A stretch of DNA of 64,000 bases from JAYQKL01 sp965243245 (GTDB lineage Bacteria; Pseudomonadota; Alphaproteobacteria; RS24): NCBI GenBank assembly GCA_965243245.1, contig OZ251536.1:248001-312000 (forward strand), given 5' to 3'. Shown one piece after another: positions 33,773 to 40,803 of this stretch. The notes under the pieces were generated by a model. The model made no database searches, was not told the origin of the DNA, and saw only the letters and a program-made list of their open reading frames with translations. Position numbers and translations under genes: made by a program. Each line of letters starts with the position of its first letter. Positions within the stretch are counted from its first letter, which is position 1.

Positions 33773-34927
33773 TTATGTCCCGATAATAGCCCCCGCAACA
33801 CCCGATGCCAGAAAGGCTGTCTCAGCATTATTTACCTGATTGGCCGCCGTTCCACGAATTTGCCGCACGCCTTCGGTAACATTGTTTAACCCATGAATAT
33901 AGGCTTCCCCAATCAGTCCGCCATTCGGGCTTAGAGGCGTTTTGCCGCCCGGATTCAAATGACCCTCTTTGACATAGTTCTTGGCATCACCAAAATCACA
34001 ATAGCCAAAACCTTCAAGCTGGCGCAAAACTTGCGGTGTAAAGTTATCATAAATCATTGCGACATTCGTGTCCTTTGGTGCGAGGCCCGCCGATGCCGTT
34101 AGTTTTTCTGTCACACGCTCACTATTGGGGATGCGCGTGATGTCGCCCTCATAGAAATCCGAAACAATCTCGTGATTGAACAAAAAGGCATATTCTGCGC
34201 CAAGAATTTTCACCGCTTTTTGCTTCATATCTCGCGCCATATCTTGGCGCGTGACGATAATCGCCACCCCGCCATCTGACTCTTGACAACAATCTAACAA
34301 ACGAAGCCATGGCTTGACAATCCATCGACTATTTTGGTGTTCTTCAAGCGTAATTGGTTTTTCATAAAACCAAGCCTTCGGATTAGTTGCCGCGTTTTGG
34401 CGCATAATGACCGCAATACGTCCAAGATCTTCTGAGGTAACGCCAGCTTTATACATATAGGGCGCACAGGATAGAACCTCCCAAGCGGCGGGCGTTTGTG
34501 CGCCATAGGCAAAACACCATTCGAGGAATGTGGAACTATGCGCATCGGGGCTGAGGGACGGCGTTGGTTGCCCGAAACGATATTGTGAGCGTTCATTCAT
34601 GGCGCGCCAAATGACGACGGTATTGCACATGCCTGACTCGATAATTTTCTTGGCATGGACGATTGTCGTCACTGAGCCTGCGCCCCCTTGTGGCAGACGC
34701 GATGTATAGTTTAACTCTTTGCACCCAAGTGAGCGCATGACATCGACCTCATCATTATTGTCGATGCTAAAGGTTATCATGCCGTCAATGGTTTCGGGCG
34801 AGATGCCTGCATCTTGACAGGCGTCCAGTACAGATTCGGCCGCTAATTGCTGTTCTGAGCGACCTGAATTTTTTGAAAATTCGGTTTGCCCAATCCCCGC
34901 AATGACCGCGAGATTATCTTGTGACAT
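33773..34927 (-). CDS. Thiolase-fold protein lacking the acyl-Cys (Ltp2/SCPx-like)
   Basis: 384 residues of the thiolase superfamily, SCP-x/lipid-transfer type: AVIAGIGQTEFSKNSGR opening, ESVLDACQDAGISPETIDG, GAGSVTTIVHAKKIIESGMCNTVVIW, and C-terminal DNFTPQVLRQLEGFGYC, NPGGKTPLSPNGGLIGEAYIHGLN. At the position of the acyl-accepting thiolase Cys it has GGAGS, so classic thiolysis is unlikely. Its start overlaps the stop of a DUF35 gene by one base. This pairing is the hallmark of the Ltp2-ChsH2(DUF35) steroid side-chain retro-aldolase, which also repurposed a thiolase site. Aldolase function is therefore the best guess. Confidence 0.82.
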   Translation of the reverse strand: MSQDNLAVIAGIGQTEFSKNSGRSEQQLAAESVLDACQDAGISPETIDGMITFSIDNNDEVDVMRSLGCKELNYTSRLPQGGAGSVTTIVHAKKIIESGMCNTVVIWRAMNERSQYRFGQPTPSLSPDAHSSTFLEWCFAYGAQTPAAWEVLSCAPYMYKAGVTSEDLGRIAVIMRQNAATNPKAWFYEKPITLEEHQNSRWIVKPWLRLLDCCQESDGGVAIIVTRQDMARDMKQKAVKILGAEYAFLFNHEIVSDFYEGDITRIPNSERVTEKLTASAGLAPKDTNVAMIYDNFTPQVLRQLEGFGYCDFGDAKNYVKEGHLNPGGKTPLSPNGGLIGEAYIHGLNNVTEGVRQIRGTAANQVNNAETAFLASGVAGAIIGT

Positions 34928-35337
34928 TACGCTTTCTCCTTACCCAAATTGGCGGGGCGAAATATAGGTACTTTTTTACCGCCTTGTGTTTTTGCAAAAT
35001 CCACTTCAACCCGTAAGCCCGGCATGACGTCATCAAGCTCAATCCCCTCAAGGCTTGAAACGAGTTTAATACCTTCATCAAGTTCGATTAAAGCCGCGAT
35101 CGGTGTATCCTTAAAGCCAAATGCGACCGGGGTTTCTTGTTGGGCAAAGCTTAATACGCTGCCGCGCCCCGACAATTTTTGATAGGTTTTTTCTGTCGAA
35201 TGACAATGCGGACACATGGGACGGGGGGGATGCAAAAGAATTTCACAATGATTACATTTTTGTGCAAGTAGCTCATTTCTTTCAGCCGCTTCCCAAAAAA
35301 AAGCGGAGTCGAATTTCATAATTGGGTCAGGACGCAT
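34927..35337 (-). CDS. DUF35 OB-fold/zinc-ribbon protein, aldolase partner
   Basis: 136 residues from the ATG at 35337 (AAAGGAAAAG upstream). The N-terminal helix FFWEAAERNELLAQKC leads into a zinc ribbon with CNHC and CPHC (four Cys) and then an OB-fold domain (GRGSVLSFAQQ … AALIELDEGIKLVSSLEGI). DUF35 proteins bind and activate thiolase-fold partners such as Ltp2. The TAATG junction with the thiolase-fold gene indicates a stoichiometric complex. It follows the fused CoA-transferase by 17 bases. Confidence 0.87.
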   Translation of the reverse strand: MRPDPIMKFDSAFFWEAAERNELLAQKCNHCEILLHPPRPMCPHCHSTEKTYQKLSGRGSVLSFAQQETPVAFGFKDTPIAALIELDEGIKLVSSLEGIELDDVMPGLRVEVDFAKTQGGKKVPIFRPANLGKEKA

Positions 35338-35354
35338 TTTCTTTTCCTTTATTT

Positions 35355-37796
35355 TTATAACCCCCAAGGGTTTTCCATTTCTTTTTGCCCCTCACGCGGC
35401 GGGTCACACATGATAGCCGTTTCACTCGCTAATGTGCTGATAGCTTCTTCTGAATATCCAAGCTCACGCAATAAATCCTCAGTATGTTGTCCAACAATCA
35501 GGGGCGGCGATTGAATAACCCCCGGCGTATCTGATAAGCTATAAGACAGACCAATTTGCTCAATCTCGCCGACATTTTTCTCAGGATATTTAACCACCCA
35601 TTGGCGTTTTTTGAAATCCTTATTATCAAAAATCTTAAGGGAGGCTTGCGCATCTGAAATTTCAGCTGGCACCTTTGCGCCGTCAAGCATCTGCATAATC
35701 TGAGCATTTGTTTTTGTCATAAAAGCAGCCTCTGCTTTGGTTGCATCATCGCTGTCAAGCCCTAAGCAATCACGTAAAGATTGTTGCTCGGCTTGCGTAT
35801 GGGCAACAACTTGCACCCAGCCATCACGGGTCTGATAGAGGCGGTTATATATGCCAAAACCATAATGATTTTTATCAAGTAAAGGTCGAGCAAACCCTTT
35901 TCCATCGGGTGCGGCTATGGCGTAGCTGGTGTTTAACAGGGCGGCGTTAATAATGGATGTATCAACAAATTGACCTTTTTGCGTTTTCGTGCGCTCCATC
36001 AGAGCATTACAAATAGCAATGGCCGTTAAGAAACCATTGCCTGTATCGCCCAATGATGTAAGCGACCACATAGGCTTACCGCCATCATGGACGGCACCGT
36101 CTGAGTACTGAATACCCGACAGGCAAGCCCCTGTTTGGTCATTGCCGGGTAAATTCATGCGCGGTCCTTTTTCAAACCCGCGCGAGTGACAATAAATCAG
36201 ACTTGGGAATTCTTTTTTAAGCGTTTCATAATCCAGTCCCATGCGTTCTGCGGCACTGTAGCGCATATTATGCTGTACCACATCACAGCTTGCGATAAGC
36301 TTTTTGAGAATTTCCATGGCTTTAGGATTTTTCAGCATTAATGCAATTGAACGCTTCCCGCGATTTGCCATAGCCGCAATATGTGTGCGATGCCAATAGC
36401 CATCCCAAAGAGCATTAATTTTAATAACCTCTGCGCCCATATCAGCTAAAAGCTGTGTGCCAAACGGCCCGGCAATTGCGAGTCCTAAATCGAGCACCCG
36501 AATACCTTTAAGGGGTGGCTCATGAGTTGGAGCGGGGAGAGTTGGAGCGGGTAGATTTGACGCTTGGGGCATTGGCAGAGCCGTTGCATAGGCTTTAACG
36601 GCTTGGCTATCTGCACCTGTTGCGCGGGTGGCACCTTGGATTTCGCCTTGACTGGTTTCTAACCGATAAGTGATACCGACCTGATTAATGGGGCCAAGCT
36701 CTTCATCCTCAACGGTGACGACACAACGGTCTTGAATAAGTAGCTCATCTATAAGTGACTGCTCAATAGAACGACATTCTTGAATGGTTATACCTGCGGT
36801 TGCGGCGGCTTGAACCCAGTCAGTGCAGTTAAATTTTTTAAAAGCATCAGCCAGAATAGATTGATAATGACCAATAACCAAAATTTCTTCAGGGCCAACC
36901 CCAAAACGGTCAGGATCATTTTGAACTGTCAAATCAGGTGTCGCATTAATTTTTTCCCCGCGTGAGGCTTCCAAAATAAATCGCGGATTGGGCACCCAAT
37001 TATGAATCCAACGCCCGTCTTTACATTCATAATGACCTTTCGGGCTACGTCCGTTCATAATCCAAGTGTCAAAACCTTCGGCAAATGGGTCTTTGGCGCG
37101 TTGCCACACGCCGCTGCCACAAACCATCGCGCCTTGCAGGAGAGACGTTTTAACATGTTGCCCGCGGCTTGTGTTTTCGCGCGCATATAAGGCGGCGGCA
37201 AGCCCCGCCGAAAGCGAGAAAAACGCGCCAAGGCTCGGCCAAGGCGATGATACATTTAAAGGACCATCACGGGCGGGGCCGGGGCGAAATTGCAGCTCAA
37301 TTTCAACATCTGAAAAAGGGTCTTCCAACAAAGACATGCGCCGAACGCTTCCTTCGGGCCAGCCGCGCTGTTCATATTGTAAACCAGAGCGCGCCGCCAC
37401 CAAATTATCATACCCTTTTCTATCTGCATCGGCCGTGTCATCACCATAGGCCGTCACGGTGCAATAGATGAGCCTCGGATTTAGCTTTGCGAGGGTTTCA
37501 TAATCTATTTTCAAACGCTTTGCGACTTGCGGTGAAAAACTTTCCACCAGCACATCCGCATCCCCCACTAATTTATAAAAAAGCTCAAGGTCCGCCGTAT
37601 CTTTTAAATCTAGAACGGCGTTTTTTTTGCCGCGATGCCAAACCTTATACCCCAATAAATTTCCAAAGGGATCACCTTGAGGTCTTTCAATACGTGTGAC
37701 ATCTGCGCCGTGGTCTCCAAGCAACATGGCGGTCATCGGGCCTGCCACTCCCCAGCTTAGATCTAGAACTTTAAGCGCGTCCATTACCCCTGGCAT
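35355..37796 (-). CDS. Tandem-fused family III CoA-transferase
   Basis: 813 residues containing two CaiB/BaiF domains. Domain 1 (about 1-400) starts LKVLDLSWGVAGPMTAMLLGDHGADVTRIE. After a Pro-rich linker (PAPTLPAPTHEPP, about 417-430), domain 2 starts GIRVLDLGLAIAGPFGTQLLADMGAEVIKIN. Domain 2 keeps the catalytic-Asp motif (SLGDTGNGF), while domain 1 has PSLGAFFSLSAGL in the corresponding region with no Asp. So probably only one half is catalytic and the intertwined dimer forms within one chain. A strong GGGAGGAAG site precedes the ATG at 37796. It heads the long minus-strand CoA-ester operon, with a candidate TetR operator about 80 bases upstream. Confidence 0.87.
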   Translation of the reverse strand: MPGVMDALKVLDLSWGVAGPMTAMLLGDHGADVTRIERPQGDPFGNLLGYKVWHRGKKNAVLDLKDTADLELFYKLVGDADVLVESFSPQVAKRLKIDYETLAKLNPRLIYCTVTAYGDDTADADRKGYDNLVAARSGLQYEQRGWPEGSVRRMSLLEDPFSDVEIELQFRPGPARDGPLNVSSPWPSLGAFFSLSAGLAAALYARENTSRGQHVKTSLLQGAMVCGSGVWQRAKDPFAEGFDTWIMNGRSPKGHYECKDGRWIHNWVPNPRFILEASRGEKINATPDLTVQNDPDRFGVGPEEILVIGHYQSILADAFKKFNCTDWVQAAATAGITIQECRSIEQSLIDELLIQDRCVVTVEDEELGPINQVGITYRLETSQGEIQGATRATGADSQAVKAYATALPMPQASNLPAPTLPAPTHEPPLKGIRVLDLGLAIAGPFGTQLLADMGAEVIKINALWDGYWHRTHIAAMANRGKRSIALMLKNPKAMEILKKLIASCDVVQHNMRYSAAERMGLDYETLKKEFPSLIYCHSRGFEKGPRMNLPGNDQTGACLSGIQYSDGAVHDGGKPMWSLTSLGDTGNGFLTAIAICNALMERTKTQKGQFVDTSIINAALLNTSYAIAAPDGKGFARPLLDKNHYGFGIYNRLYQTRDGWVQVVAHTQAEQQSLRDCLGLDSDDATKAEAAFMTKTNAQIMQMLDGAKVPAEISDAQASLKIFDNKDFKKRQWVVKYPEKNVGEIEQIGLSYSLSDTPGVIQSPPLIVGQHTEDLLRELGYSEEAISTLASETAIMCDPPREGQKEMENPWGL

Positions 37797-37874
37797 AAGC
37801 TTCCTCCCGGTAAAATCTGAATGAAAATAATTTATCGCCCGAAAGGTTTACATCTTTACCAGTCGAGTTATAAT

Positions 37875-37899
37875 AATTTTCGAATGTGTTTCATAAATT
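37875..37899. promoter_or_regulatory. Candidate TetR operator (site 2)
   Basis: Inverted repeat with arms AATTTTCGAA (37875-37884) and TTCATAAATT (37890-37899), spacer of five, 8 of 10 arm pairs complementary. It has the same left arm and geometry as the repeat before the TetR gene at 28124. It lies between the fused CoA-transferase (start 37796) and the ferredoxin (start 37962). Confidence 0.5.
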
Positions 37900-37961
37900 A
37901 ACTCACTGTTGCGCACAGTCAATAATAAAGTCAATATAAATTGAACTAAAATAGGTAAATC

Positions 37962-38279
37962 GTGGAAATTAAAGTTATTACAGCAGACGCCAAGAGTACG
38001 ACTGTTGAATTGAAAAGTGGTTTTTCGTTGATGGAGATGTTGCGTGATGCTGGATTTGTCGAAGGCACTTGCGGGGGGATGGCGTCTTGTGGAACGTGCC
38101 ATGTTTTTATTGACGCGGCGTGGAAAGATAAAATTAATCCTGAAACAGAAGATGAAGGCTATATGCTTGAATCTTTAGCTGAGGTCGTTGACGTGAAACC
38201 GTGTTCGCGGCTGGCTTGTCAAATCGAGTTAACCGATGCTCAAGATGGTTTATCTTTAACTGTTGCACCGCAACTATAA
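37962..38279 (+). CDS. 2Fe-2S ferredoxin (adrenodoxin/putidaredoxin type)
   Basis: 105-residue electron carrier starting at a GTG with AGG upstream. The cluster ligands are Cys37, Cys43, Cys46 (CGGMASCGTC) and Cys86 (SRLACQI), the C-x5-C-x2-C … C pattern of vertebrate-type ferredoxins that serve P450s and some Rieske oxygenases. No ferredoxin reductase is adjacent. It overlaps the alpha/beta hydrolase start by one base. The shared candidate operator with the TetR-SDR-P450-Rieske operon suggests that its partner is the P450 at 25012 or the Rieske at 23946. Confidence 0.92.
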   Translation: MEIKVITADAKSTTVELKSGFSLMEMLRDAGFVEGTCGGMASCGTCHVFIDAAWKDKINPETEDEGYMLESLAEVVDVKPCSRLACQIELTDAQDGLSLTVAPQL

Positions 38280-39229
38280 TGAACAAAAAAGATTTAAGGG
38301 CACAAATAAAGCAGATAAATTTGCCCGCTCATACAGAAGAGGCGAACTTGTTTTTAAAAGCCACGCTCTTCACCCCCGATAAGGTTGATGACTGTGAGTG
38401 GTTGATTTTTTGTTTACCCGGCGGCGGCAATACAAAGCAGCTTTTTGAGCTTGGCGAAGCAGATGGTATTTCTTACAGTTTTGCCGACCATTTGACCGCG
38501 CTCGGTCATAGTGTAATAGCGATGGACCTTCCCGGAACAGGTGAAAATGCGTTGCCGTCTTCTCATCCGTTTTTGAAACCGCGCCAATCAGCGATATATA
38601 TCGGCGAGGCTTTTCGTCAATTTAAAGAACAAGCAGACCTGACAAAGGCAAAGTCAATTGCCTGCGGACATTCGCTGGGCGGCATGATGTCGATTTTGAC
38701 TCAAAGCCATCTAAAACAGCACCAGCGCGCCATATCCCATAAAGCGGTTTTGCTGATCGGCTCTAGTGCTGGCGGGTTAGAGTGGGGCTTATCGGATGCC
38801 GAACGCCCTTATTTAAATGACCCTGATGGTCTGGATGCCAATCTTGAAAATATCGTTATGTCGAGATATGGGGCAGAGTTTCCTTTTTATCCGAGCGGTC
38901 CACGGTTTGGGTCAAAAAACTTTGGCGGTGAAACCGAGGCAAGTAATCAGTTATTGCATGGTGTTTTATGCACGCTCTATGCCGCGGGCGGGACGGTTTC
39001 GATGGTGCGCGGTGGTTTTTTAAAAGACGCCCAAGAACTCACCGAGCCCGTCATGATGGTTTTTGCTGAGAACGATCTCGGTGTGCCTCCCGAAGAAGCA
39101 ATGAAGGATTTTAAAGCTGTAGCTTCAATGAAGCTACATATTATGGCGGGTGCGAGTCATAATTGTTTTGCTTTTAAATCGCTTCTTCCCATGTGCGCCC
39201 AAGTGGATGCTTGGCTAAAAACCTTATAA
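38279..39229 (+). CDS. Alpha/beta hydrolase
   Basis: About 316 residues from the ATG at 38279, which overlaps the ferredoxin stop (TAATG). A much longer frame begins inside the ferredoxin gene and is rejected. Hydrolase-fold features: FCLPGGGNTKQ oxyanion region, DLPGTGENALP, nucleophile elbow CGHSLGGMMS, a late acidic strand VMMVFAENDLG and catalytic His in AGASHNCFAF. No signal peptide, so cytoplasmic. Could be a thioesterase, esterase or C-C hydrolase; motif content does not separate these. It is not obviously HsaD-like. Confidence 0.85.
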   Translation: MNKKDLRAQIKQINLPAHTEEANLFLKATLFTPDKVDDCEWLIFCLPGGGNTKQLFELGEADGISYSFADHLTALGHSVIAMDLPGTGENALPSSHPFLKPRQSAIYIGEAFRQFKEQADLTKAKSIACGHSLGGMMSILTQSHLKQHQRAISHKAVLLIGSSAGGLEWGLSDAERPYLNDPDGLDANLENIVMSRYGAEFPFYPSGPRFGSKNFGGETEASNQLLHGVLCTLYAAGGTVSMVRGGFLKDAQELTEPVMMVFAENDLGVPPEEAMKDFKAVASMKLHIMAGASHNCFAFKSLLPMCAQVDAWLKTL

Positions 39230-39295
39230 ACTCCTTTATAAACTTCCAATAAGCTTTTGTTTTAAATTGTTTTTAAGCCGTTTTGATTTTGTTGT

Positions 39296-39673
39296 TTAAT
39301 CTCGCGTGATGTTTGCTTCACTCCAATAGGCGCGCATTTGCACGACTTCACCAGCCGCATTGAATTTAAATGTATCAATGACATCTAATGTCGTGTTGGT
39401 TGCGGCGACGGTGACTTGAAAAGCAAAAGCGGCTTCTTTTTGAGCGAGCCGAATAGGGCTAACCAGCTTAAGTTTTGCCCCGCTTTTAACAGCCCCTTCA
39501 TAAAAGGCATGAACGTCTGAACGCCCCTCTTTAAGAGGTGTTCCGATCGGGTCTTCGACGGTGGCATCTTGTGAATATAATGCCGCAATGGCGTCATGGT
39601 TTTGAGCATTGAAATTGCTAATATATGCTTCAACGGCTTCTTTCATTTTTTCTTGTAGAGTTTTTTCAGGCAT
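39296..39673 (-). CDS. ksi: Steroid delta-isomerase (ketosteroid isomerase)
   Basis: 125-residue SnoaL/NTF2-fold enzyme that moves the delta-5 double bond of 3-ketosteroids to delta-4 via a dienolate. It aligns by eye with Comamonas/Pseudomonas KSI, and the three catalytic residues are present: Tyr17 (EAYISNFNA), Asp41 (ATVEDPIG, the proton-shuttle base) and Asp100 (VIDTFKFN). The shared end MRAYWSEANI supports this. A GGGA site is eight bases before the ATG. It lies just downstream of an SDR on the same strand (25-base gap), plausibly a 3-beta-HSD/KSI pairing. It is among the clearest evidence that the island handles steroids. Confidence 0.88.
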   Translation of the reverse strand: MPEKTLQEKMKEAVEAYISNFNAQNHDAIAALYSQDATVEDPIGTPLKEGRSDVHAFYEGAVKSGAKLKLVSPIRLAQKEAAFAFQVTVAATNTTLDVIDTFKFNAAGEVVQMRAYWSEANITRD

Positions 39674-39698
39674 TTTGTTTTCCCTTTTTTTGAGATTA

Positions 39699-40544
39699 TT
39701 AAGTGTTTTTAGTTAAAAACGTTTCCATGTCTTGGTGATTCTTCTGAGCAATTTTTTTCATCAGCCAATTGACTAAACTTGGCATAAGCCATGCTAAAAA
39801 TTCAAGCATTTTAGCATCCTTGCCAATAACCAATTTTTTCTTATTTTTTCTGACAGCGTCAATAATTAATTCTGCCGCCGTTTCAGGCGGGACGGCATAT
39901 TTCATCACCCTTTCATTATTTCGTTTTGCCGCGTCGATATTATCTGCATCCTTCATGGTTGCCAGCATGATATCGGTACGGATGGCTCCGGGGTGGACAC
40001 AGGTGACCCCGACGCCTTTGACAGACCACTCGGCCCATAAGGTTTCAGACAGCCCCTGAACGGCCTTTTTGGTCAACCCATAGGTTGATTGATTTGGGAA
40101 GCCTGCAAAACTCGCCATGCTTGAAAGATTTACGACATGCCCTTGTGGGTTTTTCTCGAGGGCATTTTTGAAGTAATGGCATCCATAAATCACCCCCCAA
40201 AGATTGATCTTAAGAATCCGCTCAAGGTCTTTCATAGAATGATTGTCGAAACTTTTTTGTAGTGTAATCCCTGCATTATTAATCAGCAAGTTGACTTTTT
40301 TATGCGCCGCGATGATGTCTTTTGAGACTTTGGAAAATTCGATTTTTTTTGTCACATCCAAGCTATGAGGTGTCACTTTGACGTTAAATTTTTTTAACGA
40401 TTTGGCTAATTTTTTGAGTTCTTTTTCTCTGACGTCACACAAAGCGAGATGGCATCCTCTTTTGGCGAGCGCATGAGCAAGAGCGCTTCCAATACCGCCC
40501 GCGGCTCCAGTGATGACGGCGGTTTTATCGTTAAAGGTCTTCAT
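39699..40544 (-). CDS. Short-chain dehydrogenase/reductase
   Basis: About 281 residues from the ATG at 40544 (AAAAGGA seven bases upstream); the open frame extends to 40643 without a better start. Motifs: TGAAGGIGSALA, LINNAGIT, VNLSSMASFAGFPNQSTYGLTKKA and VHPGAIRTDI. A basic/hydrophobic C-terminal tail (LAWLMPSLVNWLMKKIAQ) may touch membranes, as in 11-beta/17-beta-HSD-like SDRs. Upstream of ksi in one operon, so a hydroxysteroid dehydrogenase feeding KSI is a reasonable guess. Two identical operator-like palindromes lie upstream. Confidence 0.86.
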   Translation of the reverse strand: MKTFNDKTAVITGAAGGIGSALAHALAKRGCHLALCDVREKELKKLAKSLKKFNVKVTPHSLDVTKKIEFSKVSKDIIAAHKKVNLLINNAGITLQKSFDNHSMKDLERILKINLWGVIYGCHYFKNALEKNPQGHVVNLSSMASFAGFPNQSTYGLTKKAVQGLSETLWAEWSVKGVGVTCVHPGAIRTDIMLATMKDADNIDAAKRNNERVMKYAVPPETAAELIIDAVRKNKKKLVIGKDAKMLEFLAWLMPSLVNWLMKKIAQKNHQDMETFLTKNT

Positions 40545-40652
40545 TTTTTGTCCTTTTTGAGATGATGTCCGAATGAGCCGTGGTGTTTTTTCTGGCTTAG
40601 AGAGCATAATTACAAAAACTTGGGAATAAGATGATGATTGCATTTAAGAAAT

Positions 40653-40688
40653 ATAATGGCATTATCTAGAAGGTTATAATGGCATTAT
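40653..40688. promoter_or_regulatory. Two identical 13-bp palindromes, divergent promoter
   Basis: ATAATGGCATTAT (arms ATAATG/CATTAT around one base) occurs at 40653-40665 and 40676-40688, 23 bases apart start to start, so on the same DNA face. They lie about 110 bases from both divergent genes (SDR at 40544, unknown protein at 40804). Each copy also contains TATAAT. Related cores occur at 13749 and 16958. Confidence 0.55.
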
Positions 40689-40803
40689 TTAAAAGCTAAA
40701 GACAAGTTGTTTTAATACCACTCATTGAGGCTTTGGGGCGCTGTTTTAAGTTAGTTTAATTGCGTTAAAATTTGACCCAACCTTTTATAGCGAGGCTAAC
40801 GAA

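Noticed and set aside
33773..34927. Classical acetyl-CoA acetyltransferase
   Set aside because: The acyl-accepting Cys is absent and the gene is coupled to a DUF35 gene, so an aldolase-type role fits better than thiolysis.
37066..37471. Plus-strand open frames of 100-127 codons
   Set aside because: They are antisense to the fused CoA-transferase, low-complexity, and have no ribosome site or recognisable motif.
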